Shown here: positions 24,076 to 31,338 of the stretch, one piece after another | Position numbering within the stretch: position 1 is the first letter of the stretch | Layout: each line of letters opens with the position of its first letter | From: Candidatus Rokuibacteriota bacterium | Lineage (GTDB): Bacteria > Methylomirabilota > Methylomirabilia > Rokubacteriales > CSP1-6 | NCBI GenBank assembly: GCA_016184365.1 | Contig: JACPCW010000122.1 | Span: 1-45,791, forward strand | DNA: 45,791 bases | Direction: 5' to 3' | The notes under the pieces: generated by a model | Seen by the model: the letters and a program-made list of their open reading frames with translations, nothing else | The model's database searches: none | What the model was told of the DNA's origin: nothing | Translations under genes and position numbers: made by a program

Positions 24076-25365
24076 CCCGCGGATCTCGTCGAGGACGGGC
24101 AGCAGGTACTCACGGAACCGCGCCGGATCCTCGCTCATCGGAAAGTGACCGAGCCCCTTCATCACGGTGACCCGCGCGCCCGGAATCGACTTCGCCGTGC
24201 GTAGCGTGTCCTCCGGCGTGCACGAGAAGTCGTACTCGCCCGTCATCAGATAGAGCGGGCAGCGCTTCGTGTCGATTCCGCCGAGACGGCCGCGCAGGTC
24301 CGAATCGACGCGATAGAAGTAGAGATCGCCCTTGAAGACGCCGGGACCGGAGATGAGATAGGTCCAGAGCGTCTCCCACCGTGAGTCGTCCGGCGCCGTC
24401 GGCGCGACGAGTCCCGACACGAGCGCCGCGGACACCTCGCCGCCATGCACGTCGCCGCGATGCAGCCACGACGTATCGTACCAGGGCTCTTGCCAGTCGG
24501 CGCTCTCGAGGCCGATGAGCGCGCGAAACCGATCCGCGTGCTCGTTCGCGAGATGCAGCACGATCCGTCCGCCGATCGAGCAGCCGAGCCCGACGGGACG
24601 ATCGAGACCGAGCGCGGCGGCGACGGCGAGGATCGTGTCCATGTAGCGACGCGACGTCAGCTGGTATTCCTCGTCGCGCCACGCGAGAGGAGGCGTGGAT
24701 TTGCCGTGGCCCGGCATGTCGAACGCAATCACGCGGTAGTGGCGCGTCACCGCCCCGTCCGTCATCAGATGGCGGAACTGGCGCGTATCCGACCCCGCGG
24801 TATGGAAGCAGAGGAGCGGAATGCCCTGCCCCGCTTCCTCCATATAGACGCGATGGGGCTCGGTTCCGATGGCGACGTGGACGTATCGCCCGATGATCGG
24901 CTCGAGCACGGCGCCGCCGATGGTACGGTCCCAGCCGGCCGGAGCCGCGCCGGCGGCCGGCCGTGTCGCAGGCGCACTCGCGTCGCTCGCCGTCAGCGCC
25001 CGCGGCTTTGCGAGGACGTCCTTGATGTAGCCGAGATGCGCCATCAGGGGCTGAAGCTCGCCCTCGATGCGCGCGAGGCCGCGCTTGGCGAGCGCGAAGA
25101 CGTCGTGCCAGCCGGGTTCCGGCACGGGCTGCCAGAAGCGTTGCCACGCTTCGCCCGTCGCGCGGATCGCGAACGTCCACGATCGCAGACGGAACGGGCC
25201 GCGTTCAACCCGCGTGATGTGCCCCTCGGCGACCGTCACGAGCCACGACGACTCGCCGGCCTCGACGAGAAACGACGTCGAGAGATACCGGCCGCGCCGA
25301 ACGAGCCCCGCGTCCGCGTTGACGAGCTCCGCGAGCCGATCGAATGCGACGGTGGGATCGAGCAT
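24070..25365 (-). CDS. Alpha/beta hydrolase with an N-terminal SCP2-like domain
   Basis: 431 residues in two parts. Residues ~1-120 (FRLRSWTFAIRATGEAWQRF, WQPVPEPGWHDVFALAKRG, QPLMAHLGYIKDVL) look like a sterol-carrier (SCP2)-like lipid-binding domain. Residues ~150-430 are an alpha/beta hydrolase: oxyanion region LLCFHTAGSDTRQF, nucleophile elbow GLGCSIGGRI (Ser), acid in TGEYDFSC and histidine in MKGLGHFPM. It probably hydrolyses an ester or thioester of a hydrophobic substrate held by the N-terminal domain (inference). ATG 25365 lies 6 nt after a minus-strand TATAGT that overlaps the divergent gene's -10 element. Confidence 0.82.
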   Translation of the reverse strand: MLDPTVAFDRLAELVNADAGLVRRGRYLSTSFLVEAGESSWLVTVAEGHITRVERGPFRLRSWTFAIRATGEAWQRFWQPVPEPGWHDVFALAKRGLARIEGELQPLMAHLGYIKDVLAKPRALTASDASAPATRPAAGAAPAGWDRTIGGAVLEPIIGRYVHVAIGTEPHRVYMEEAGQGIPLLCFHTAGSDTRQFRHLMTDGAVTRHYRVIAFDMPGHGKSTPPLAWRDEEYQLTSRRYMDTILAVAAALGLDRPVGLGCSIGGRIVLHLANEHADRFRALIGLESADWQEPWYDTSWLHRGDVHGGEVSAALVSGLVAPTAPDDSRWETLWTYLISGPGVFKGDLYFYRVDSDLRGRLGGIDTKRCPLYLMTGEYDFSCTPEDTLRTAKSIPGARVTVMKGLGHFPMSEDPARFREYLLPVLDEIRGR

Positions 25366-25371
25366 GGCGGC

Positions 25372-25381
25372 ACTATATCGT
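25372..25381. promoter_or_regulatory. Overlapping divergent -10 hexamers
   Basis: Minus strand TATAGT (25372-25377) then 6 nt to ATG 25365; plus strand TATCGT (25376-25381) then 6 nt to ATG 25388. The hexamers share 2 bp, so both promoters cannot be melted at once. No good -35 is visible for either. Confidence 0.5.
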
Positions 25382-25387
25382 ATGGCG

Positions 25388-26815
25388 ATGACCGGGCCCG
25401 ACCGCCTCGCCGTCGCGCCGCTCGAGCGGCGCGACGCACCGGACCGGATGGATCGCTTCTACGCGACGGTGCGCGCGATCGTCCGGTTCTGGGTCTGGTT
25501 TTTCTTCCGTCGCGTCGACGTGCGTCACCCCGAACGGCTGCCGGCCGCGGGCCCGGTGCTGCTCTGCATCAACCATCCGAACAACCTCATCGACTCGTTC
25601 CTCGTCGGCGCGGTGCTCGGACGCAAAGTGCATTACATGGCGACGGCCGCGCTCTTCCGCAACCCGCTGCTCGCGCGGTTCCTGCGCGCGTGCGGCGTCA
25701 TCCCCGTCTACCGGAAGGCCGACGATCCCGACAAGATGGACCGCAACGTCGACGCCTTCGCCGCCTGCTACGCGGCGTTCGACGCCGGCCGCGTCGTCGC
25801 GATCTATCCCGAAGGCACGACGCACGCGGAATCGCGCGTGCAGCGCATCAAGACGGGCGCGGCGCGGATCGCGCTCGGCTACGAGGCCGAGCGGCCCGGA
25901 CGGCTCGCGCTCGTGCCGATCGGCCTGACGTTCGAGACACGGAAGTCGTTTCGCGGCCGCGTGCTGGTGTCGTTCGGCGAGCCGATTGCCGTCGCGCCCT
26001 ACCGTGGCGCCTTCGCCGCAGATTCCGTGAAAGCGGTGGACGAGCTCACCGAGGCGATCCAGTGGGCGATGGAACGCGAGGTCGTCCACGTCGAGCGCAT
26101 CGAGTCGGGCGCGCTCGTGCGTGCGGTGGAAGAGATCTACCGCGGCAATCTCGAACGCGCGCTCGCCGAAGATCAGGGCGTCGCGCCGCGGCAGATCGAC
26201 CCGGTGCGGCTCTCGCGCTCGATCGTGGAGGCCGTCGATCATTTCAAGACACGGGATCCCGAGCGCGTCGAGCGGCTGTGGCAGCAGATCCAGGGTTATC
26301 GCGCGACGCTCGCCGCGTTTCGGCTGCGCGACGAAGCGGTGCGCGCGCATCTCGAGCGACGGCCCGGGCGCCGGCGCGCGCTCGGATCGTGGCGCGCGAT
26401 CGCCGGCTTCCCCTTCTTCGTGTACGGCGCCGTCGTGAACGCGCTGCCGTTTTACGTCCCCCGCTGGATCGCCCGTCGCATGGCGCGCAAGGAAACCGAC
26501 TACGCCACCATCCGCCTGCTCGCGTCGATCGTCGCATTCCCGGTGTTCTGGTCGCTCGAGACGTGGCTGGTGTGGCGTGTCGCCGGCGCCCCGCTGGCGA
26601 TTGCGTTCGCACTGTCGCTGCCGCTGACCGGCACGATCGCCTATGCTTATCAGGTCGGTGTCGGCCGTCTGCGACGGCACGCGCGGCTGTCCGCCCTGCT
26701 CCTCATGCACGGCCCCGAGGCCCGCCGCCTCCTCGCCGAGCGCGAAACGATCGTGGAGGAGCTCGACCGCGCGCGCCGCGACTGGTTCGCCGCGACGAAA
26801 GGATCAAGTTTTTGA
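25388..26815 (+). CDS. 1-acyl-sn-glycerol-3-phosphate acyltransferase-like membrane protein
   Basis: 475 residues. The PlsC-type acyltransferase domain fills the N-terminal half: motif I appears as INHPNNLIDSF (an HX5D variant, as in Gat/Sct-type glycerol-3-phosphate acyltransferases), VIPVYRK is motif II and IYPEGTTH motif III. The C-terminal ~130 residues carry hydrophobic segments (GFPFFVYGAVVNALPFYVP, LLASIVAFPVFWSLE, LAIAFALSLPLTGTIAYAY). It should transfer acyl groups to glycerol-phosphate lipids at the inner membrane. ATG 25388 fits the TANNNT+6 promoter rule; ATG 25382 is possible. The stop overlaps the TTG start of the next gene. Confidence 0.85.
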   Translation: MTGPDRLAVAPLERRDAPDRMDRFYATVRAIVRFWVWFFFRRVDVRHPERLPAAGPVLLCINHPNNLIDSFLVGAVLGRKVHYMATAALFRNPLLARFLRACGVIPVYRKADDPDKMDRNVDAFAACYAAFDAGRVVAIYPEGTTHAESRVQRIKTGAARIALGYEAERPGRLALVPIGLTFETRKSFRGRVLVSFGEPIAVAPYRGAFAADSVKAVDELTEAIQWAMEREVVHVERIESGALVRAVEEIYRGNLERALAEDQGVAPRQIDPVRLSRSIVEAVDHFKTRDPERVERLWQQIQGYRATLAAFRLRDEAVRAHLERRPGRRRALGSWRAIAGFPFFVYGAVVNALPFYVPRWIARRMARKETDYATIRLLASIVAFPVFWSLETWLVWRVAGAPLAIAFALSLPLTGTIAYAYQVGVGRLRRHARLSALLLMHGPEARRLLAERETIVEELDRARRDWFAATKGSSF

Positions 26816-27750
26816 CCGTTCATCGATTCGAGGAGCTCTCCACGCCCGCGCTCGATGCGCTCGATCGCGCGCGCACCGTCGTCGTCCTGACCGTCAGCCC
26901 GCTCGAGCAGCACGGGCCGCACCTGCCGATCGGCGTCGACGCGTTCGCCGCGCGCTACTTCGCGGAGAGCATCGCCGAGCGGCTGGTCGCCGCCCGTCCC
27001 GGGTGGACGGTGCTGCTCGCGCCGACGCTGCACATGGGATCGTTTACGTTCGAAGCCGCCGGCACGATCACGGTGCGTCAGCGCGTCGTGCGCGACACGC
27101 TGATCGACTACGGCGCGTCGCTCGCGCGCGCAGGGTTCCGGTACCTCGTCGTATCGAACGGCCACGCCGGGCCGACGCATCTCACCGCGCTCGAAGAAGC
27201 GTCGGCGATCGTGTCGCGGCGCCATGGCGTGATGATGGCGTCGTTCACCGGTCACCTCGCGTGGCAGTTCCTGCGCGGCACGTATCGCGATCAGATCGAA
27301 GCGGCACTCGGCCGGGCGCTGACGGACGCCGAGCAGCGCGCGCTCGGCGAAGACGCGCACGGTGGCTGGTGGGAGACATCGCTGATGCTGATGCTGCGGC
27401 CGGAGCTCGTGGATCCGCAGTATCGCGATCTGCCGCCGGCGCGCTATGCGCTTCCGCACCGCCTGATTCCGAACTATCCGCTGCGCGGCGGCGGCCGGGG
27501 TTACGTCGGACACCCCGGGCTCGCCGATCCGGATTTCGCGAAGGCGGTCACGGAAGTCCTGCTGAGCGAAGCGATGATCGTCGTGTCCGACCTGATCGAC
27601 GGCCGCGTGCGCTCCGCCGCTCGCCGGTCGCCCTTCTTCGCGATTCCGGTGTTCCGCACGAATTTCTGGCGTGGCCTGGGCGCCGCCGCGGGCCTCGGCG
27701 CGGCGGCGCTCGCCGTGTTTGCCGCGCGGCGGTCCAGACACGATGCGTAG
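26812..27750 (+). CDS. Creatininase-family amidohydrolase with a C-terminal membrane helix
   Basis: 312 residues of the creatininase family (PF02633). Metal-ligand motifs: SPLEQHGPHLPIGVDAFAA (Glu, His, Asp), VVSNGHAGPTHL and EDAHGGWWETSLML (His, Glu). Relatives are creatinine amidohydrolase, FAPy deformylase and MftE peptidase; the substrate here is unknown. The TTG start at 26812 overlaps the acyltransferase stop (TTGA) and has AAAGGA about 9 nt upstream. Unusually, a hydrophobic segment (GLGAAAGLGAAALAVFAARR) ends the protein, so it may be a tail-anchored membrane protein. Confidence 0.85.
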   Translation: MTVHRFEELSTPALDALDRARTVVVLTVSPLEQHGPHLPIGVDAFAARYFAESIAERLVAARPGWTVLLAPTLHMGSFTFEAAGTITVRQRVVRDTLIDYGASLARAGFRYLVVSNGHAGPTHLTALEEASAIVSRRHGVMMASFTGHLAWQFLRGTYRDQIEAALGRALTDAEQRALGEDAHGGWWETSLMLMLRPELVDPQYRDLPPARYALPHRLIPNYPLRGGGRGYVGHPGLADPDFAKAVTEVLLSEAMIVVSDLIDGRVRSAARRSPFFAIPVFRTNFWRGLGAAAGLGAAALAVFAARRSRHDA

Positions 27751-27758
27751 TCGAGGAG

Positions 27759-27806
27759 GTCGAGGAGCGCCACGGCTGTGCCGGGGCGCGCCGAGCGCTG
27801 GGGGGT
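27759..27806 (+). repeat. Dispersed element, copy D1 (partial)
   Basis: 48 bp nearly identical (two mismatches) to 27849-27896, exactly 90 bp downstream. The proximal hairpin is intact (CGGC-TGT-GCCG core); the distal hairpin is degenerate. Confidence 0.8.
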
Positions 27807-27848
27807 AGGGGCCAGGCGGTGGACTCGAGCAACAGATCCGAGCGCAAC

Positions 27849-27923
27849 GTCGAGGAGCGTCACGGCTCTGCCGGGGCGCGCCGAGCGCTGGGGGGTGCGG
27901 GGGGCCATGTCGGGGCCCCCCGC
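27849..27923 (+). repeat. Dispersed double-hairpin element, copy D2
   Basis: 3' of the creatininase gene in the same orientation. Distal hairpin: perfect 10-bp stem 27897-27906/27914-27923 with loop ATGTCGG. Proximal core CGGC-TCT-GCCG. It ends 4 nt before the methyltransferase start codon. Confidence 0.88.
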
Positions 27924-27927
27924 TAAG

Positions 27928-28713
27928 ATGGACGTATGGGGGAGCGGAGCGCTCTACGAGCCGTACGTCGGACGCTGGAGCCGGCTCGTCGCGCGCGAGT
28001 TCGTGGACTGGCTCGGCGTACGGCCCGGCGCGCGGTGGCTCGACGTCGGATGCGGCACCGGCGCGCTCAGCGCGATCATCCTCGACCGCACGTCGCCCGA
28101 CGCACTGCTCGGTATCGACCCGTCGCCAGGCTACGTCGAGCACGCGCGGGAGCATCTGCGCGACCGGCGCGCGCGCTTCGAGATCGGCGACGCGCAGCGG
28201 TTACCCGTCGAGCGCGAGACGTACGACGCGGTTGTCGCCGGTCTCGTCCTCAATTTCGTGCCCCAGCCGGTGCGCGCGCTGACGGAGATGCGTCGAGCCG
28301 CAGTGCCCGGCGCGGTCGTCGCGGTGTACGTGTGGGATTACGCCGGGCAGATGCAGCTCATGCGTCACTTCTGGGACGCCGCCGTCGCGCTCGATCCGGC
28401 GGCCGGCGACCTGGACGAAGGCCGCCGCTTTCCCCTGTGCGATCCGGAGCGGCTCGCCGAAGCCTTCCACGCCGCCGACATGCCGATCGTCGACACGCGC
28501 GCGATCGACGTGCCGACCGTCTTCCGCGATTTCGACGACTACTGGACGCCGTTCCTCGGCGGCCAGGCGCCGGCGCCGGGGTACTGCATGTCGCTGAGCG
28601 AAGAGCGCCGCCAGGCGCTGCGCGAGCGGATCCGCGCGCACCTGCCGTTCGCGATGGATGGATCGATCCATCTGATCGCCCGCGCGTGGGCCGCGAAGGC
28701 ACGGGTCGCATGA
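27928..28713 (+). CDS. Class I SAM-dependent methyltransferase
   Basis: A 261-residue Rossmann-type methyltransferase. LYEPYVGRWSRLVAREF precedes motif I (WLDVGCGTGALS, residues ~38-49), LLGIDPSPGYVEHAR is motif II, FEIGDAQRLPVE motif III and YDAVVAGLVLNFV motif IV. Members methylate varied small molecules; the substrate is unknown. ATG 27928 follows repeat copy D2 by 4 nt and lacks a Shine-Dalgarno; an in-frame ATG in the repeat loop (27907) could add seven residues. The stop overlaps the next ATG (ATGA). Confidence 0.85.
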   Translation: MDVWGSGALYEPYVGRWSRLVAREFVDWLGVRPGARWLDVGCGTGALSAIILDRTSPDALLGIDPSPGYVEHAREHLRDRRARFEIGDAQRLPVERETYDAVVAGLVLNFVPQPVRALTEMRRAAVPGAVVAVYVWDYAGQMQLMRHFWDAAVALDPAAGDLDEGRRFPLCDPERLAEAFHAADMPIVDTRAIDVPTVFRDFDDYWTPFLGGQAPAPGYCMSLSEERRQALRERIRAHLPFAMDGSIHLIARAWAAKARVA

Positions 28714-29456
28714 TCGAGCTCGCCGTCACCGACGGTGTCGCGTGGCTCACGCTCGCGCGTCCGGGCGCGCTCAACGCGCTCGACCGGGCGCTGACCGCGC
28801 GGCTCGAGACAGCGCTCGATCGCGTCGCGGCGATGAACGACGTCGTCGTGCTGGTCGTCAGCGGGCGAGGCCGCGCGTTCTGCGCCGGCAACGACATCCG
28901 CGAAATGGCGACGCTCACGCCCGAGGAGGCCGGCGCGCTCGGCACCCGCCAGGCCCGACTGATGGAGCGCTTCGCCGAGCTGCCGCAAGTCACGCTCGCG
29001 GCCGTGGACGGCTACGCACTCGGCGGTGGGTTGATGCTCGCGATCGCACAGGATCTGCGCATCGCCTCCGATCGGGCACGCTTCGGGCTGCCGGAAGTCA
29101 CGCTGGGATTCAATCCGGCGTACGGCATCGCACGGCTGCTGGACGTCGCGGGCGGCAGCCACGCGCGCGATCTCCTGCTGTCGGGACGGACGATCCGCGC
29201 GGCGGACGCCCTTCGCATCGGGCTGGTCAGCCGTGTCGTGGCGGCGCCGACCCTCGAAGCGAGCGCACGGCAGTGGGCCGAGGAGATCGCGCGTCTGCCG
29301 CGCGAAGGACTGGCGGCGACGAAGCAGGCCGTCGCGGACATTCGTCGCGGCGAGCCCGGCCGCGAGCCCGAGCGCTACGCGGCGACGCTGGCGACGGACG
29401 CCGCGCGCGCCCGTGTTCGGGCATTCAGCGAGCGGAAGACTCCGCCCAAGGGCTGA
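28710..29456 (+). CDS. Enoyl-CoA hydratase/isomerase family protein
   Basis: A 248-residue crotonase-fold protein. LTLARPGALNALDRALTARL opens the fold; the oxyanion-hole regions are GRAFCAGNDIREMA and VDGYALGGGLMLAIAQD. The residue usually acting as first catalytic Glu lies in the region after the second oxyanion glycine, and FGLPEVTLGFNPAYG carries the second glutamate (PEV). It hydrates or isomerises enoyl-CoA esters in beta-oxidation-type pathways. Coupled to the methyltransferase by an ATGA overlap; convergent with the LysR gene. Confidence 0.88.
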   Translation: MIELAVTDGVAWLTLARPGALNALDRALTARLETALDRVAAMNDVVVLVVSGRGRAFCAGNDIREMATLTPEEAGALGTRQARLMERFAELPQVTLAAVDGYALGGGLMLAIAQDLRIASDRARFGLPEVTLGFNPAYGIARLLDVAGGSHARDLLLSGRTIRAADALRIGLVSRVVAAPTLEASARQWAEEIARLPREGLAATKQAVADIRRGEPGREPERYAATLATDAARARVRAFSERKTPPKG

Positions 29457-29472
29457 CGACCGGACGCTGCGC

Positions 29473-30390
29473 TCACCGCGCGGGACGGCGGTCCTTCGCG
29501 AGCGTCGCACGGAGCTCGTCGAGCGCCTCCAGGAACGCATCGAGCGCCGGCGTCAGGGTCTTGTCGCGACGGCGTACGACACCGAGCTCGCGATAGAGCG
29601 CCGGCACCAGGGGCAGCGCGACCAGCGCGCGGCGCACGGCTTCGGGCTTCGCGGAAAACCACGACGTCACCGACAGGCCGAGCCCGGCCTGGACGAGCTT
29701 CTTGATCGCTTCCGTGTTGCCCATCTCCATCACGCGCGACGGTGGCGCGCCGCCGCGCTGGAACCACGCGTCGATGACCCGGCGGAGCGTGGCGCCGCGC
29801 TCGAAGAGGATCAGCGGCTCGGCGGCGAGGTCGCGCGGCGTGACGCTGCGCCGCGCGCGCCACGGCGAGCGGGGCGACGCGATGGCGACGAGCTCGTCGC
29901 GATAGAACGGCGACACGGACAGCTCCCGCGCCCGCACCGGCAGGCTCACGACGCCGACGTCGAGATCGTTCGCCGCGATCGCCCGCACGATGTCCGACGC
30001 GTTGCCGGTGACGATGACCATCTCCGTCTCCGGATAGCGCTGCCGGAACCGTCGCAGCAGCGGCGGAAGCAGATAGATGCTGACCGACGCGCTCGTGCCG
30101 ATGCGCAGGCGCCCGGCCACGACGCCGCGCAGCCGCGAGACACGCTCGATGCCCGCCTCGAGCTCCTGAAACGCCCGCGCGGCGTGCGCCAGCAGCAGCT
30201 CTCCGGCTTCCGTCGGCGTCGCGCGCTTCCCCACGCGATCGAGCAGCGGCAGGCCGACGCGGTCCTCGAGCTGGCGGATCTGCATGCTCACCGCCGGCTG
30301 CGTCAGCCGGAGCTCCGCCGCGGCGCGGGAAAAGCTGCCGTGCCGCGCCACCGCGCCGAGCGCGCGGAGATGCGAGAGCGCGAGGTCCAT
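29473..30390 (-). CDS. LysR-family transcriptional regulator
   Basis: A 305-residue LTTR. The N-terminal winged helix-turn-helix (LRALGAVARHGSFSRAAAEL, LTQPAVSMQIRQLEDRVGLP) is followed by a linker helix and a type-2 periplasmic-binding-like effector domain (GRLRIGTSASVSIYLLPPLL). It most resembles CysB/CbbR-type regulators by layout; the effector is unknown. It is divergent from the small-protein/GNAT unit, the usual LTTR target arrangement. ATG 30390 lies 6 nt after TAGCGT with TTGTCG 17 bp upstream. Confidence 0.9.
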   Translation of the reverse strand: MDLALSHLRALGAVARHGSFSRAAAELRLTQPAVSMQIRQLEDRVGLPLLDRVGKRATPTEAGELLLAHAARAFQELEAGIERVSRLRGVVAGRLRIGTSASVSIYLLPPLLRRFRQRYPETEMVIVTGNASDIVRAIAANDLDVGVVSLPVRARELSVSPFYRDELVAIASPRSPWRARRSVTPRDLAAEPLILFERGATLRRVIDAWFQRGGAPPSRVMEMGNTEAIKKLVQAGLGLSVTSWFSAKPEAVRRALVALPLVPALYRELGVVRRRDKTLTPALDAFLEALDELRATLAKDRRPAR

Positions 30391-30396
30391 GGGCCG

Positions 30397-30425
30397 ACGC
30401 TAGCTGATGATCCGCATCACGACAA
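30397..30425 (-). promoter_or_regulatory. LysR gene promoter (leaderless)
   Basis: On the minus strand: TTGTCG (30420-30425), 17-bp spacer, TAGCGT (30397-30402), 6 nt, ATG 30390. Well spaced sigma-70 type with no room for a Shine-Dalgarno. Confidence 0.65.
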
Positions 30426-30486
30426 TTGATTTCTCTGATGGCCGATCGTGGCGCGACGATGCAGGCGGGCCGGGAGGTCCCGCGCG

Positions 30487-30723
30487 ATGGACAGGAACGA
30501 GTACGCAATCGAGGCGCTCGTGAAGACCCGCATCGAAGAGGCCATGGCGATCGCCGCGCGGCGCCGTCTCCTCGTCGATCGCCGGCCGGGTCTGCGCGCG
30601 CGGCTGGGTGGCGTCCTCGTGGCCGCCGGGGCCGAGATCGGCGCGCTCGGAGCGCGACTGGCTCAGCTCGGGCAGCGGCTGGCCACTGGCGCCGCGGCCA
30701 CCACGGAGACGGGCCATGCCTGA
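30487..30723 (+). CDS. 78-residue small protein, unknown function
   Basis: MDRNEYAIEALVKTRIEEAM is a charged helix; it continues through AAARRRLLVDRRPGLRARLG and a long alanine/glycine/leucine helix (GGVLVAAGAEIGALGARLAQ). It looks like an all-helical, possibly membrane-peripheral protein; no family recognised. GGGAGGT lies about 8 nt before the ATG, and it overlaps the GNAT gene by 8 nt, supporting genuine translation. Confidence 0.55.
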   Translation: MDRNEYAIEALVKTRIEEAMAIAARRRLLVDRRPGLRARLGGVLVAAGAEIGALGARLAQLGQRLATGAAATTETGHA

Positions 30724-31234
30724 CGTCGCGCCGGCGCGCGCGCTCGTCATCCGGCGCGCACGGCCGGGCGACGCCGAGCCGATCGCCGCGATCTGGAATC
30801 GCGAGGTCGTCGACACCGACCACACGACGGACACGGAGCCCCGCGACGTGAAGGCGCAGCGCGCGTGGCTGGCGGCGCACGGCGACGACCATCCGGTCGT
30901 GGTCGCCGTCGAGGGCGACGACGTCGTCGCCTACGGCGCGCTGTCGGTGTATCGGCCGAAGCCGGCGTTCCGGCGCACGGTGGAAGACAGCGTCTACGTG
31001 GGTGCCGAGCACCGCGGCCGCGGATTCGGCGGCACGGTGCTGGCGCGACTGCTCGAGCTCGCGCGCGAGCGCGGGCATCGAGCGGTGATCGCGCGCATCA
31101 CCGCGACGAACGCGGCATCACTGGCGCTGCACGCGCGTCACGGCTTCGAGCGAATCGGCGTCGAGCGCGAAACCGCTTTCAAGCACGGCCGCTGGCTGGA
31201 CATCGTGGTGCTGGAGACGCTGCTGGGCGAGTAA
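30716..31234 (+). CDS. GNAT N-acetyltransferase (phosphinothricin acetyltransferase-like)
   Basis: A 172-residue GNAT protein. IRRARPGDAEPIAAIWNREV is strand 1-helix 1; the acetyl-CoA pyrophosphate loop is VGAEHRGRGFGGTVLARLLE (RGxGxG/A); ITATNAASLALHARHGFERI and a terminal GRWLDIVVLE match Pat/MddA-type acetyltransferases that acetylate phosphinothricin, methionine derivatives or similar amines. The substrate cannot be fixed. Overlaps the 78-aa gene by 8 nt; GGAG lies upstream of the ATG. Repeat copy E follows 22 nt after the stop. Confidence 0.85.
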   Translation: MPDVAPARALVIRRARPGDAEPIAAIWNREVVDTDHTTDTEPRDVKAQRAWLAAHGDDHPVVVAVEGDDVVAYGALSVYRPKPAFRRTVEDSVYVGAEHRGRGFGGTVLARLLELARERGHRAVIARITATNAASLALHARHGFERIGVERETAFKHGRWLDIVVLETLLGE

Positions 31235-31256
31235 TCGGGCACCGGCGACTGGGTAA

Positions 31257-31327
31257 TCGAGCAGCGGCACGGCTGTGCCGGGCCGCTTGCGAGCGTGGGG
31301 GGTCTGGGGGCCATGTCGGGGCCCCCA
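31257..31327 (+). repeat. Dispersed double-hairpin element, copy E
   Basis: 3' of the GNAT gene, same orientation. Proximal hairpin: AGCGGC/GCCGCT (31263-31268/31282-31287) with inner CGGC-TGT-GCCG. Distal hairpin: TGGGGGCC/GGCCCCCA (31305-31312/31320-31327), loop ATGTCGG. Confidence 0.88.
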
Positions 31328-31338
31328 TTAAGATCAAT

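Noticed and set aside
27924..27936. TAAGAT as a leaderless -10 for a methyltransferase start at 27936
   Set aside because: The reading frame with methyltransferase motifs starts at 27928, inside that hexamer; the 27936 frame is a different one.
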